DNA from: Leisingera aquimarina DSM 24565
GTDB taxonomy: Bacteria > Pseudomonadota > Alphaproteobacteria > Rhodobacterales > Rhodobacteraceae
Length of the DNA: 64,000 nucleotides
Reading direction: 5' to 3'
Assembly: GCF_000473165.1 (NCBI RefSeq)
Contig: NZ_KI421504.1
Span: 2,813,719 to 2,877,718, forward strand
Shown here: one piece after another, positions 46,479 to 57,559 of the stretch
Position numbering within the stretch: position 1 is the stretch's first letter
Layout: each line of letters starts with the position of its first letter
Notes under the pieces: generated by a model
What the model was told of the DNA's origin: nothing
Databases searched by the model: none
What the model saw: the letters and a program-made list of their open reading frames with translations, nothing else
Position numbers and translations under genes: made by a program

Positions 46479-47291
46479 CTATTGTGACTTCTTGCGGACC
46501 GCTTTGCGCAATGCGCTGGGGGTTTGACCGGCGTGCTGGGAGATAAAGCGGGTGAAATAGGCGGCGCTGCCAAACCCCAGATGAGCAGCGATGTCGCGGA
46601 TGGGCAGCTCAGAGCTGATCAGCAGCGTGCGTGCGGCGTGCAACTGGCGCTCGGTCAACAGGGCTGCGGCGGTCTTGCCGGTCTCGGCCTTGCAGACCCG
46701 CGTAAGATGGGTTGGCGTCACCTTCAACGCGGCCGCGTGATCGGCCATGGCGGCCTGGGTGCCGGGCAGTTCGGCGATGCGCAGGCAGTAGGCCTGGCAC
46801 AGGCGCTGCGCCGCGGTGTGCCGGACTGCCAAACCTGCAGGTTCCGGCTGCCTGTGCAACGCAATGGCGGCCAGTTCGCAATGGGCCTGAACAGAACGGT
46901 GCCAGAGCGGCTCCTGCGCGTTCTGCTCGCGGCTGATGGCTTCGAACAGCGTGGTCAGCCTGGCCTGGTCCTGAAGGCTGGTGAACCGCTTCTGGACCGG
47001 CATTTCCGGAAAGGGCAGCGGCAGCGGGCCGGAAATCGACAGAACCTGCCCCAGGCACTGGCGGGTGAATTCGGCGGACCACAGCGTCCCGGCCGGAAGA
47101 AAGATGGCACTGTAAGGGCCGAAGCCACGCTGTGCGCCATTGACACAGATGCGCCCCTGTCCGCGGGTGATCCAGATCAGCAGGTGTTCGCGGCGGGTAT
47201 GCGCCAGCCCGGTCTGCCAGGCGCCGTCAGGGGCAAGCCTGGATAAGGGGGCGGCGTGAATGTCGTCGGACAGGGTCGGATCAAATGGCAT
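46479..47291 (-). CDS. AraC-family transcriptional regulator
   Basis: 270-aa regulator from the ATG at 47291; a longer form from 47339 is possible. The N-terminal cupin-like sensor (about residues 20-130) includes HLLIWITRGQGRICVNG. The C-terminal double HTH is typical: HAAALKVTPTHLTRVCKAET and PIRDIAAHLGFGSAAYFTRF, with the usual GF..AYF core. It lies directly upstream of the ABC operon in the same direction, so control of that operon is a fair guess. Confidence 0.88.
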   Translation of the reverse strand: MPFDPTLSDDIHAAPLSRLAPDGAWQTGLAHTRREHLLIWITRGQGRICVNGAQRGFGPYSAIFLPAGTLWSAEFTRQCLGQVLSISGPLPLPFPEMPVQKRFTSLQDQARLTTLFEAISREQNAQEPLWHRSVQAHCELAAIALHRQPEPAGLAVRHTAAQRLCQAYCLRIAELPGTQAAMADHAAALKVTPTHLTRVCKAETGKTAAALLTERQLHAARTLLISSELPIRDIAAHLGFGSAAYFTRFISQHAGQTPSALRKAVRKKSQ

Positions 47292-47427
47292 CAGATATCT
47301 TAGGCGCAGAAACAAATACAATCTGCTGCAACAGGGCATGAATCTCTGATTCTGGCAAGTTTTCGCCGGGCAGAACGGAAAACGTGTAAACTTTTAGGAT
47401 TTATGCAAGTTGGCCGGGCAGTGGCGC

Positions 47428-48288
47428 TCAGGCCAGAGTTACCTGCTGCCAGTCCTTCATGCGGGCACGGAACCAGCTGCGCTGACGCTTGGCGAACCGG
47501 CGGGTTGCGATGGCCGCGCGTTCTTCTGCCTCTTCCAGTGTGGTCAGGCCCAGGGAATAGGCCATCAGTTCCGGAACGCCGATCGCCTTGCAGGAGGGCA
47601 AGGCGGGGTCATAGCGGCCCTGCATCGCTTCGATCTCATCCATGGCACCCTGATCCAGCATCAAGCCAAAGCGTTTGCGGATGCGGGTCTCCAGCCAGGA
47701 TTTGTCCGAATTCAGCACCAGTGCCGTGCAGCCGGACAGCGGCAGCACCGGAGCGGGGGTCGCGTCCTGCCAGTTGGCCAGCGGGCGGCCGGTGGCCTTC
47801 AGTACTTCCCAGGCGCGCTGCACCCGGGCCCGGTTCTGCAGGTCGATGCGGGACGCGGTCTTGGAGTCCAGTTCGGCCAGCAATGCTTCAAGGGGAAGGC
47901 TGTCGCCTTTGGCCCGCACTGCCGTCGGCGTGGCCGGAATGTCTACCATGCCTTCGGTCAGGGCGGTGAAGTAAAGCCCGGTGCCGCCGGTGATGATCAC
48001 CCGCTCGGGCCCTTTCAGCAGTTCCATCACCTCGCGCAGCCAATGGCCGGCGGAATAGTCTGCGTCATAGGGTATGTGCCCGTACAGCGCGTGCGGTGCA
48101 TCGGCCTCTTCTTCAGCCGAAGGGCGGGCGGTGATCACCCGCCAGCAATCGTAAACCTGGCTGGCATCGGCATTGACGATGATGCCGCCCTGGCGCGCAG
48201 CGATTTCCAGCGCCAGCGCGGATTTTCCCGAAGCAGTTGGGCCTGCGATCAGCACAGGCAATTCCGGGTTGATGTCAGGCAGGTTCAT
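47428..48288 (-). CDS. miaA: tRNA dimethylallyltransferase
   Basis: 286-aa enzyme that adds a dimethylallyl group to A37 of tRNAs reading UNN codons. The P-loop is [15 protein letters not shown], with [19 protein letters not shown] and [17 protein letters not shown] as further family blocks, and the C-terminal [18 protein letters not shown]. About 20-25 residues shorter than E. coli MiaA, as is common in alphaproteobacteria. Divergent from pyrH. Confidence 0.93.
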   Translation of the reverse strand: MNLPDINPELPVLIAGPTASGKSALALEIAARQGGIIVNADASQVYDCWRVITARPSAEEEADAPHALYGHIPYDADYSAGHWLREVMELLKGPERVIITGGTGLYFTALTEGMVDIPATPTAVRAKGDSLPLEALLAELDSKTASRIDLQNRARVQRAWEVLKATGRPLANWQDATPAPVLPLSGCTALVLNSDKSWLETRIRKRFGLMLDQGAMDEIEAMQGRYDPALPSCKAIGVPELMAYSLGLTTLEEAEERAAIATRRFAKRQRSWFRARMKDWQQVTLA

Positions 48289-48416
48289 GCAGGTGTTATC
48301 CGTCTCTAGGTCCAGTTGCGCAAAACTGTGCGGAAAGCGCGCGGCGCGGATTGAAACCGGCAGCGATTTGCTTCATTTTGCGCGCAAACTAACCCTCACA
48401 TCTTCTGGAGCGCAAC

Positions 48417-49166
48417 ATGCCTCAACCGCAAGAAAAGCCGGAACTGCATCCGGCCGCCGCCTATAAACGCGTCATGCTGAAAATTTCGGGCGAGGCGCTG
48501 ATGGGCGATCAGGGGTTCGGCCTGCATCCGCCAACCGTGCAGCGCATTGCCCGCGAAGTGAAATCCGTCCAGGAGATGGGGGTAGAGATCTGCATGGTGA
48601 TCGGCGGCGGCAACATCTTTCGCGGGCTGTCCGGTTCCGCGCAAGGAATGGAACGCACCACCGCTGATTACATGGGGATGCTGGCAACCGTGATGAACGC
48701 GCTTGGCATGCAGTCGGCGCTGGAAGAACTGGGGGTTTTCACCCGGGTGATTTCGGCGATCCGCATGGATGAGGTTGCTGAACCCTATATCCGCCGCCGC
48801 GCCGTGCGCCATCTGGAGAAAAAGCGGGTCTGCATCTTTGCGGCGGGCACCGGCAACCCGTATTTCACTACTGACACCGCTGCCACCCTGCGGGCCAATG
48901 AAATGGCCTGCGAAGCGATCTTCATGGGCAAGAACGGGGTTGATGGCGTTTATGACAAGGACCCCAAGGAACATGCCGATGCCGTCCGCTATGACGAAAT
49001 CAGCTATGACGAAGTCTTCGCGAAACGCCTGAAGGTGATGGATGCCTCGGCCATCGCGCTGGCGCGGGACAACAATCTGCCGCTGATTGTGTTCCCGCTG
49101 GATGAGCCGGGCGGGTTCCGCGGCATCCTGGCCGGCAAGGGCACCTACACGAAGGTTCACGGCTAA
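48417..49166 (+). CDS. pyrH: UMP kinase
   Basis: 249-aa amino-acid-kinase-fold enzyme that makes UDP from [33 protein letters not shown] and [20 protein letters not shown] are the phosphate, UMP and regulatory motifs. CTGGAG precedes the ATG at 48417. It lies upstream of frr with 263 bases between, as in many bacteria where pyrH-frr-uppS-cdsA-dxr are linked. Confidence 0.96.
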   Translation: MPQPQEKPELHPAAAYKRVMLKISGEALMGDQGFGLHPPTVQRIAREVKSVQEMGVEICMVIGGGNIFRGLSGSAQGMERTTADYMGMLATVMNALGMQSALEELGVFTRVISAIRMDEVAEPYIRRRAVRHLEKKRVCIFAAGTGNPYFTTDTAATLRANEMACEAIFMGKNGVDGVYDKDPKEHADAVRYDEISYDEVFAKRLKVMDASAIALARDNNLPLIVFPLDEPGGFRGILAGKGTYTKVHG

Positions 49167-49429
49167 GTCCTGATCCGGGTTTGATGATTGACGCGGGCTC
49201 TTTGCAGTCCGCGTTTATTGCTTCCGGCCGGGGCATCTTCCCTGGCAGGACGGGGCAATTTCGTGAAATCACCGCAGCGCAAACTAAATTTCTTGCAGGA
49301 CAGGAGAGGCCGCGATGGGGGCATATGCAATCCCGGCGGCGGCGAATCCTGGCCAACATCGCTATACATCAGCCTTCCAATGGCTTATGAGCCAATGGAA
49401 GACCGCCTCAGATAAGGGGAGAGAGCAGA
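49167..49429 (+). other. pyrH-frr spacer
   Basis: 263 bases with no supported gene. A weak 6-bp hairpin (ACGCGG/CCGCGT, about 49190-49215) ends in TTT. It probably carries an internal promoter for frr and the genes beyond. Confidence 0.4.
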
Positions 49430-49993
49430 ATGTCTGATGATTTTGAACTGGATACCGATGACCTGAAGCGCCGTATGGACGGCGCAATGGCGAACCTGCG
49501 GACTGAATTTGCGTCCTTGCGCACCGGCCGGGCCTCAGGCTCGATGCTGGAGCCGGTGATGGTGGATGCCTATGGCTCGATGACGCCGATCAACCAGGTC
49601 GGCACCGTGAACGTGCCGGAGCCGCGGATGGTCACCATCAACGTTTGGGACAAGGGCCTGGTCGGCAAGGTCGAAAAGGCAATCCGCGAATCCGGGCTGG
49701 GGATCAACCCGCAGCTTAACGGCACCATCATCATGCTGCCGATTCCGGAGCTGAACGAGGAACGCCGCCGCGAGCTGACCAAAGTTGCCGGTCAGTATGC
49801 CGAGCATGGCCGGGTTGCAATCCGCAACGTGCGCCGCGACGGCATGGATCAGATCAAGAAGGCCAAGGCCGACGGCATGTCGGAAGACGATCAGAAGTTC
49901 TGGGAAGCCGAAGTGCAGGAGCTGACCGACAAGATGATCAAGGCCGTGGATGAGGCGCTTGAGAACAAGCAAGCCGAAATCATGCAGGTCTGA
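49430..49993 (+). CDS. frr: Ribosome recycling factor
   Basis: 187-aa factor that with EF-G splits post-termination ribosomes. [39 protein letters not shown] and [13 protein letters not shown] are the conserved blocks of the three-helix bundle and hinge. AGGGGAGAG precedes the ATG. uppS starts nine bases after the stop. Confidence 0.96.
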   Translation: MSDDFELDTDDLKRRMDGAMANLRTEFASLRTGRASGSMLEPVMVDAYGSMTPINQVGTVNVPEPRMVTINVWDKGLVGKVEKAIRESGLGINPQLNGTIIMLPIPELNEERRRELTKVAGQYAEHGRVAIRNVRRDGMDQIKKAKADGMSEDDQKFWEAEVQELTDKMIKAVDEALENKQAEIMQV

Positions 49994-50001
49994 CCGGCAG
50001 T

Positions 50002-50756
<755 letters not shown>

Positions 50757-50760
<4 letters not shown>

Positions 50761-51533
50761 GTGCTGCCAAGGGCCGTTGGGCGGACCTGCTGCCGCGAGT
50801 GCTGTCCGCTGTAGTGATGGTGGCTGCGGGCGGATATGCGGTGTGGGCCGGCGGGCTGGTGTTTGATGTGCTGATTGCGCTGTGCAGCGGCGGTATGGTG
50901 TGGGAACTGGTGCGGATGCTTCAGCCCGCGCGCAGCGGCACTGCGCTGCAGCTTGGCGCGATCTCTGTTGTTGCAGTGCTGCTGGCGTCTTTCCTGCCCG
51001 CGCTTTGGGTGCTGCCAGTGCTGGCGGCCCCTGTGGCTGCCGGTTTTAGCCAGATCAGCGCGCGGAGGCAGTATTTCACCGGCTTTACCTTGTGGATTCT
51101 GCTGGCGGGTTTCGGCTTTATCTGGCTGCGCGGGCAGATGGGCATGGCTTGGATGCTGTGGCTGGTCTGCATTGTGGTGGCCACTGACATCGCGGGCTAT
51201 TTTGCGGGCAAGGCGATCGGCGGGCCAAAGTTCTGGCCGCGCGTTAGCCCCAAGAAAACCTGGAGCGGCACTGCTGCGGGCTGGCTGGCGGCTGCCATTG
51301 TGGGCGCGGTCTTTGCCGGGCAGATGGGGCTGGGTTATGGCATTGTGGTGCTTTCGGTGCTGCTGTCGATGGCCAGTCAGGCCGGCGACGTAGCCGAAAG
51401 CGCACTGAAGCGGAAGATGGGCGTCAAGGATTCCAGCGGGTTGATTCCCGGCCATGGCGGGCTGTTCGACCGGTTCGACGGGATGCTGGGGGCCGCGGCG
51501 ATGCTCTTGGCCGTGACCGCCCTCTGGGGATAA
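50757..51533 (+). CDS. cdsA: Phosphatidate cytidylyltransferase
   Basis: 258-aa membrane enzyme that makes CDP-diacylglycerol, the branch point for phospholipids. About seven or eight membrane helices. The family signature is intact near the C-terminus: SALKRKMGVKDSSGLIPGHG and then GLFDRFDG. The start is set by the ATGA overlap with uppS. dxr follows 16 bases later. Confidence 0.95.
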
Positions 51534-51549
51534 CCAGACAGGAAAAACT

Positions 51550-52722
51550 ATGCGGAAAGTCTCGATTTTCGGTGCGACGGGCTCAATCGGCCAGAACACT
51601 ATCGATCTGATCCGCCGCGCGCCGGACGCTTATGACGTGGTGGCGCTGACCGGCGGCGCCAATATCGCACGGCTGGCCGCGGACGCCGCCGCATTGCGGG
51701 CTGATGTCGCGGTCACTGCCTATGAAGACCGGTTGCCGGATCTGCGCGCGGCGCTGGCAGGCACCGGTGTCGAGGCTGCAGCAGGGCAGGCGGCGCTGGT
51801 GGAGGCTGCCGCGCGGCCTGCGGATTGGATTATGTCGGCCATCGTTGGCGCGGCGGGCCTTGCGCCGGGGCTGGAGGCGCTGAAACACGGCACCACACTG
51901 GCGCTGGCCAACAAGGAATCGCTTGTCTGTGCGGGCGCGTTGTTGCTGGAGACTGCCGGGCAATACGGCGCCCGGCTGTTGCCGGTAGACAGCGAGCATT
52001 CGGCGGTGTTCCAGGGGCTTGCGGGCGAAGACATTGATGCGGTTGAGCGGATCATCATCACCGCCTCTGGCGGGGCATTCCGCGATTGGCCGCTGGAAGA
52101 TTTGCCCGATGCAAGCCTGGCACAGGCGTCTTCGCATCCCAATTGGGATATGGGTCAGCGGATCACTATCGACAGCGCGTCGATGTTTAATAAGGCATTG
52201 GAAGTCATTGAAACGCGGGAATACTTCGGTGTTCGGCCTGAACAGATCGAGGTGCTGGTGCACCCCGAATCTCTGGTCCACGCGCTGGTTGGCTTCAATG
52301 ACGGTGCGCTGATGGCGCATCTGGGCGCGCCGGACATGCGGCACGCCATCGGTTACGCGCTGCATTGGCCGGAACGCCAGGATCTGCCGGTGGAACGGCT
52401 GGACCTGGCCCGTATCGGCCAGCTGAACTTCCGTGCTCCGGACCCGGCCCGCTATCCGGCACTGCACCTGGCCTATGAGGTAATGGAACGCGGCGGTATG
52501 ATGGGCGCAGCCTTCAACGCGGCTAAGGAACAGGCGCTGGATGACTTCATCGCAGGCCGCATCCGGTTTACCGATATGGCGGCTGTCACCGAGACCGCGC
52601 TAGAGCGCATGTCAGCGGAACGTGACCTCATTGATGCCGCAATGACACTTGATAACGTGACCCGGGTTGACCATCTCGCCCGGCAACAGGCGGCACGCGC
52701 CGCAGAAGAACGCATAGGGTAG
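51550..52722 (+). CDS. dxr: 1-deoxy-D-xylulose 5-phosphate reductoisomerase
   Basis: 390-aa NADPH-dependent enzyme of the MEP isoprenoid pathway, which feeds the substrate of UppS. IFGATGSIGQNTIDLI is the NADPH site. ALANKESLVCAG and LLPVDSEHSAVFQ carry metal and substrate residues (Asp and Glu). TIDSASMFNKALEVIE is the catalytic helix. Complete in length. rseP begins four bases after the stop. Confidence 0.96.
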   Translation: MRKVSIFGATGSIGQNTIDLIRRAPDAYDVVALTGGANIARLAADAAALRADVAVTAYEDRLPDLRAALAGTGVEAAAGQAALVEAAARPADWIMSAIVGAAGLAPGLEALKHGTTLALANKESLVCAGALLLETAGQYGARLLPVDSEHSAVFQGLAGEDIDAVERIIITASGGAFRDWPLEDLPDASLAQASSHPNWDMGQRITIDSASMFNKALEVIETREYFGVRPEQIEVLVHPESLVHALVGFNDGALMAHLGAPDMRHAIGYALHWPERQDLPVERLDLARIGQLNFRAPDPARYPALHLAYEVMERGGMMGAAFNAAKEQALDDFIAGRIRFTDMAAVTETALERMSAERDLIDAAMTLDNVTRVDHLARQQAARAAEERIG

Positions 52723-52726
52723 ATCT

Positions 52727-54076
52727 TTGGACGTACTTGCTTTTGTCCCGCAGTTTGGCGGCTTCCTTTACACGATTGCCAGCTTTGTCATCGCCCTGTC
52801 GGTGATTGTGGCAGTGCATGAATACGGCCACTACATCGTTGGCCGCTGGTCGGGGATCCACGCCGAGGTGTTCTCGCTGGGGTTCGGCCCGGTGTTGTGG
52901 AGCCGGGTGGACAAGCACGGCACCCGCTGGCAGGTCGCAGCGCTGCCGTTCGGCGGTTATGTGAAATTCCTTGGCGATGCCGATGCGGCCTCGGGCAAGG
53001 ATGACCAGGCGATGCAAGCCGCTGCAGACGATCCCGCTGCCCTGCGCCGGACCATGCATGGCGCCCCTCTGTGGGCCCGGACCGCAACTGTGGCGGCCGG
53101 CCCGGTGTTCAACTTTGTGATGTCGGCGATCATCTTTACCGCTGTTGCCATGTCCCAAGGCATCATGCGCGACCCGCTGACCATTGGCGCGCTGGCGCCG
53201 CTGCCGGGGGTCGAGAACGGCCTGCAGGAAGGGGATGAGCTGATTGCGGCAGGCGGGCTGGCAGTGCCAAGCTATCTGGATCCCGATGCCTGGGAGGCTT
53301 TCCGCGAAGCCCTGCCGCAAGAGCAGCCGCTGGACTATCAAGTGCGCCGAGGCGGCAGTGAAATCAGCGTCAGCGGACCGTATCTTTACCCGCCCTATGT
53401 GCGCGGTGTGGTGCCGCGCAGCGCTGCCGCGGATGCCGGCCTGCAGCCGGAAGACGTGATCCTGGCAATGAACGGCGCGCCGGTTGTGTCCTTTGACCAG
53501 CTGAAGACGCATGTCGAAGCGGCCGACGGCAAAGTTCTGGTGCTGGACGTCTGGCGCAATGGCGAGCAGGTCGAAATGGCCCTGGCGCCGCGCCGCACCG
53601 ATGAGCCGCAGCCGGATGGCGGCTTTGCCACCCGCTGGCGGATCGGCATCATTGGCGGCCTGGCCTTCGAGCCGGCAACAGAATCCGCTGGATTCGGCGC
53701 TTCTTTGGCGGCGGGCACCTATCAGGTTTGGGCGGTTGTGGAGACCTCGTTGTCGGGGCTGAAGCATATGATCACCGGCGCCATCAGCACCTGCAACCTG
53801 TCAGGGCCGATCGGCATTGCTGAAACTTCAGGCGCGATGGCCAGCCAGGGGGCGGAGAGCTTTATCCGGTTCATTGCGGTGCTGTCGACGGCTGTGGGCC
53901 TGTTGAACCTGTTCCCTGTACCCGCGCTGGATGGCGGCCATTTGATGTTTTATGCCTATGAGGCGGTTGCAGGCCGTCCGCCCAGCGACCGGGCCGTGCG
54001 GGTGCTGATGTCGCTTGGCATCGCCATTGTGCTGTCGCTGATGGTGTTTGCGCTTGGCAATGATCTGTTCTGCTGA
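52727..54076 (+). CDS. rseP: Site-2 protease RseP
   Basis: 449-aa intramembrane zinc metalloprotease that cleaves anti-sigma factors and signal-peptide remnants. The start is TTG at 52727, four bases after dxr, with no better start nearby. HEYGH at residues 31-35 is the zinc motif in the first helix. PDZ-like segments follow (about 130-300). NLFPVPALDGGHL near the C-terminus gives the third zinc ligand. A 9-bp hairpin (54086-54094 with 54101-54109) follows the stop. Confidence 0.93.
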   Translation: MDVLAFVPQFGGFLYTIASFVIALSVIVAVHEYGHYIVGRWSGIHAEVFSLGFGPVLWSRVDKHGTRWQVAALPFGGYVKFLGDADAASGKDDQAMQAAADDPAALRRTMHGAPLWARTATVAAGPVFNFVMSAIIFTAVAMSQGIMRDPLTIGALAPLPGVENGLQEGDELIAAGGLAVPSYLDPDAWEAFREALPQEQPLDYQVRRGGSEISVSGPYLYPPYVRGVVPRSAAADAGLQPEDVILAMNGAPVVSFDQLKTHVEAADGKVLVLDVWRNGEQVEMALAPRRTDEPQPDGGFATRWRIGIIGGLAFEPATESAGFGASLAAGTYQVWAVVETSLSGLKHMITGAISTCNLSGPIGIAETSGAMASQGAESFIRFIAVLSTAVGLLNLFPVPALDGGHLMFYAYEAVAGRPPSDRAVRVLMSLGIAIVLSLMVFALGNDLFC

Positions 54077-54204
54077 ACGATGACTTTGGGCGGCCATTTT
54101 GCCGCCCAAGTGCTGCCACATTTTCCCGTTAACTTTTTATCAATCCGCAGACTGTGCCAGAGAGGTGCTTTGCGGACGGGTGGACGATAACTGGGGGACG
54201 ACCG

Positions 54205-54330
54205 ATGCAGACACTCTCGCAATCTTACCGCGGCCTGGGCCTGTTGGTCCGGCTGAACTGGGACCGCGCGCTGACAGGTTTTGCCGTCCTGGGCGCATTG
54301 ACCGCCGGCGCCTGGCTCGCCGCATTGTGA
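54205..54330 (+). CDS. 41-aa membrane peptide
   Basis: Too short for usual gene callers. The product reads MQTLSQSYRGLGLLVRLNWD then one hydrophobic helix (about 23-41). GGGGGACG at 54193-54200 is a good ribosome site. It sits alone between rseP and bamA on the same strand. Function unknown; the well-placed site and hydrophobic tail argue for translation. Confidence 0.5.
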   Translation: MQTLSQSYRGLGLLVRLNWDRALTGFAVLGALTAGAWLAAL

Positions 54331-54456
54331 TTCCTGCAACCGGCGCGCAAGCCTGCCGTGCCGGTTGCTGCCAGAATGCGCTTTGTTGGTTTTGACAAGC
54401 GCATTCAAACCCGGTACGCACATCCCAAAGCTGCTATAATAATCGGGTTCTGAAAA

Positions 54457-56865
54457 ATGGTTTGGGGGAAAGTCGCAGGCAAGTCCTGTGGTGAGCGCAA
54501 GTCGGGCATCAACATCTTGTACCGTAAAGTTTCGGCTATTTCTCTGGCGGTTGCGCTGGGTTATGCATTGTCTCCGCTGCCGGCTGAGGCGCAAAGTTTC
54601 CGCTTCAATACGGTCCAGGTTGAGGGCAATCAGCGGATCCAGACGTCCACTGTTGTTGCCTATACCGGGATCGAACGCGGTCAGACTGTCAGCGCTGGCG
54701 AGCTGAACGACGCCTATCAGCGCATTCTTGACAGTGGCGTATTTGAAACAGTGGAGTTGGTTCCGCGCGGCAATACGCTGGTGATCAAAGTCACCGAATT
54801 CCCGACCATCAATCAGATCAGCTTTGAGGGCAACCGCCGCCTCAAGGACGATTCCCTGGACCAAATTATCGAATCCGCGCCGCGGCGGGTGTTCAGCCCC
54901 TCGCAGGCTGAGCGCGATGCCGCAGCGATTGCCGAGGCCTACAGTGTTCAGGGCCGTCTGGCATCCAGCGTGACTCCGCGTATCATCCGCCGCAACAACA
55001 ACCGGGTCGACTTGGTTTTTGAGATTTCCGAAGGTGACACCATTGAGGTGGAGCGGGTCTCCTTCACCGGCAACCGGGTCTATTCCGACCGCCGCCTGCG
55101 CCGGGTCTTGCAGACTAAACAGGCTGGCTTTTTGCGGGCCTTCATCAACTCGGACACGTTGATCGAGGACCGGTTGGAATTCGACAAGCAGGTGCTGCGG
55201 GATTTCTACCTGTCGCGCGGCTATGTGGATTTCCGGGTGAACAGCTCCAATGCTGAAGTCACCCGGGAGCGGGATGCGGTCTTTCTGGTTGTTGATGTGA
55301 CCGAAGGCCAGCAATTCAAGTTCGGCAATATCTCGGTCACCAGCGAAATGCCGGAAGCGGATGCCGACCTGTTCAGCTCCACTCTGAAGATCAAGCCCGG
55401 TGTGGTCTATTCCCCGACACTGGTCGAGAATGCAATCGACCGGATGGAGGGGCTGGCTGTCCGTAGTGAGATCGATTTTCTGCGGGTCGAGCCGCGGGTC
55501 ACCCGTAATGAGCGGGACCTGACCTTGGATATCGAATTCGTATTGCGCCGCGGCCCGCGGGTGTTTGTCGAACGCATCGATATCGAAGGCAATACCACCA
55601 CGCTGGACCGGGTGGTCCGCCAGCAATTCCGCTCGGTGGAAGGCGACCCCTTCAACCCGCGGTCTATCCGCAACAGTGCAGAGCGTATCCGGGCGCTTGG
55701 CTTCTTCGCCAATGCTGATGTGGAAACCCGCGAGGGCAGCTCGTCCGATCAGGTGATTATCGACGTCGACGTCGAGGAACAGCCGACCGGGTCCCTGAAC
55801 CTTGGCGGCGCGTACTCGGTCACGGATGGTTTCGGGGTCAGCGTCGGCCTGTCCGAGAACAACTTCCTGGGCCGCGGTCAGCGGTTGTCTTTCAATATCG
55901 CCACAGCGACGGAATCGGATTCCTATGTGCTGGGCTTTACCGAACCTTACCTCTTGGGGCGGGATCTTAGGTTTGATCTGGACCTGGGTCTGAATGAAAC
56001 CGACTCCAGTTTCTCGGAATACCGCACCAAACGGATTTTCTTCCAGCCTGCACTGACCTTCAACACAGGCGAGGATACTTCGCTTCAGGTCCGCTATACG
56101 TGGGATGCGGATGAGATGCTGTTCAGCGATAGCGAGGATGACGACACAACCACTTTCCTGGCCAGCCCAGTTATTCAAAACGAAATCAATCAGGGTGAGC
56201 GTTCGTCCAGTGCCATCGGCTTCACCTATCGCTATGACAGCCGATTGACGGGCCTGGATCCGACTGCCGGGTTCCTGGTTGAAATCGGTGCTGACTATGC
56301 AGGGCTGGGCGGAGATTCTGAATACTTCAAGACCACAACGAAGATTGTGGCGCAAAAGCAAATTCTGAACGAGGAAGTCACGATCCGTGCGACCATCGAG
56401 GCTGGTTCGTTCCAATGGGAAGGCAGCGGTTCCAGCCGTTCGATTGACCGTTTTGTTCTGACGCCGTCGGTTATGCGCGGCTTTGAGCCCGGCGGCATCG
56501 GCCCGCGGGATCAATCCGACGGCGCACCAGGCAGCGGCAGCTACAATGACTTCCTAGGCGGCAACTATTATGCGGTGGCCCGCTTTGATGCGGAATTCCC
56601 ACTGGGTCTGCCCGAAGAATTGGGGATGCGCGGCGCCCTGTTCTATGATGTTGGCAGCCTTTGGGGAACGCAGAACGTTGATACTTCTGGCACCAGCGGC
56701 AACGGTGTCGTGGGTTCCAGCAGATCCTTCCGCCACGTCGTTGGCGTTTCCCTGCTGTGGACCACCGGGATCGGCCCGCTGCGCTTCAACTTCTCCAAGG
56801 CCCTCCAGAAAGAGGACTTTGACCAGGAACAGAGTTTCGACCTGACCTTGCAGGCGCGGTTCTGA
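54457..56865 (+). CDS. bamA: Outer-membrane protein assembly factor BamA
   Basis: 802-aa beta-barrel insertase. The ATG at 54457 gives a hydrophilic leader before the signal sequence ISLAVALGYALSPLPAEAQS; a TTG at 54515 would give a more usual signal peptide, so the start is uncertain. Five POTRA domains span about residues 45-440, each opening with a strand such as FNTVQVEGNQRI. The 16-strand barrel fills the rest, ending LQKEDFDQEQSFDLTLQARF, with the C-terminal Phe recognised by BAM itself. ompH follows four bases later. Confidence 0.95.
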   Translation: MVWGKVAGKSCGERKSGINILYRKVSAISLAVALGYALSPLPAEAQSFRFNTVQVEGNQRIQTSTVVAYTGIERGQTVSAGELNDAYQRILDSGVFETVELVPRGNTLVIKVTEFPTINQISFEGNRRLKDDSLDQIIESAPRRVFSPSQAERDAAAIAEAYSVQGRLASSVTPRIIRRNNNRVDLVFEISEGDTIEVERVSFTGNRVYSDRRLRRVLQTKQAGFLRAFINSDTLIEDRLEFDKQVLRDFYLSRGYVDFRVNSSNAEVTRERDAVFLVVDVTEGQQFKFGNISVTSEMPEADADLFSSTLKIKPGVVYSPTLVENAIDRMEGLAVRSEIDFLRVEPRVTRNERDLTLDIEFVLRRGPRVFVERIDIEGNTTTLDRVVRQQFRSVEGDPFNPRSIRNSAERIRALGFFANADVETREGSSSDQVIIDVDVEEQPTGSLNLGGAYSVTDGFGVSVGLSENNFLGRGQRLSFNIATATESDSYVLGFTEPYLLGRDLRFDLDLGLNETDSSFSEYRTKRIFFQPALTFNTGEDTSLQVRYTWDADEMLFSDSEDDDTTTFLASPVIQNEINQGERSSSAIGFTYRYDSRLTGLDPTAGFLVEIGADYAGLGGDSEYFKTTTKIVAQKQILNEEVTIRATIEAGSFQWEGSGSSRSIDRFVLTPSVMRGFEPGGIGPRDQSDGAPGSGSYNDFLGGNYYAVARFDAEFPLGLPEELGMRGALFYDVGSLWGTQNVDTSGTSGNGVVGSSRSFRHVVGVSLLWTTGIGPLRFNFSKALQKEDFDQEQSFDLTLQARF

Positions 56866-56869
56866 TCTG

Positions 56870-57484
56870 GTGCGGCGGACTGCGCCCAGTTATTGGGCAG
56901 CGCTTGGAGTTGCCATAGCGCTGTCCGGGGCCGGAACGGCGCCAGCCCTGGCGCAGGAGCCGGCCTCACCGGCCCCCAATGCGGGAGCGGAATTTCAGCT
57001 GGGACTGCCGCAAAGCGGCATCCTCACCATCCAGCCTGACCGGCTGTTTTCCGAAAGCGCCTTTGGCAAACGGGTGGAGCGTGAGATTGAGGCCGAGGGC
57101 GCGGTGCTGACCGCGGAAAACCGCCGCATCGAGGCTGAACTGCGCGCTGAGGAACTGGAACTGACTGAACGCCGCAGCGACATGGCGCCGGACGCCTTCC
57201 GCGCCCTGGCTGATGCTTTTGACCAGAAAGTGCAGGAAACCCGGCGCCGCCAGGACCAGAAGCTGCGTGAAATCAACCAGATGGGCGAGGATGCCCGGCG
57301 GGAATTCATCGCCGCTTCACTGCCGGTGCTGCAGCAGATCATGCGGGAGACCGGCGCAGGGGCGATTCTGGACCATGCTTCGGTCTTTCTGAGCGCCAAT
57401 GCCGCCGATATCACCAGCCTGGCAATCGGCCGGATAGACGAAGTTCTTGGCGATGGCGCAACAGATGAGGAGAGTGAGCGCTGA
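56870..57484 (+). CDS. OmpH/Skp-type periplasmic chaperone
   Basis: 204-aa exported chaperone for unfolded outer-membrane proteins, from a GTG start. Signal peptide ends near ALA-QE (residue 29). The body is strongly helical coiled coil with repeated Glu/Arg (EREIEAEGAVLTAENRRIEA, QETRRRQDQKLREINQ). A long acidic tail ends the protein. Placed between bamA and fabZ as in many Gram-negatives, so it works with BamA. Confidence 0.88.
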   Translation: MRRTAPSYWAALGVAIALSGAGTAPALAQEPASPAPNAGAEFQLGLPQSGILTIQPDRLFSESAFGKRVEREIEAEGAVLTAENRRIEAELRAEELELTERRSDMAPDAFRALADAFDQKVQETRRRQDQKLREINQMGEDARREFIAASLPVLQQIMRETGAGAILDHASVFLSANAADITSLAIGRIDEVLGDGATDEESER

Positions 57485-57559
57485 GCGTGCGAACTTGCCC
57501 AAGTGCCCTCTGCTTGCTAGGGACGGCGCAGCATAATTGACGATAATGGGAAACCACGC

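Noticed and set aside
53956-56514. 852-codon minus-strand open frame opposite bamA
   Set aside because: Antisense to bamA, whose POTRA and barrel features are plain; no family motif in the antisense product.
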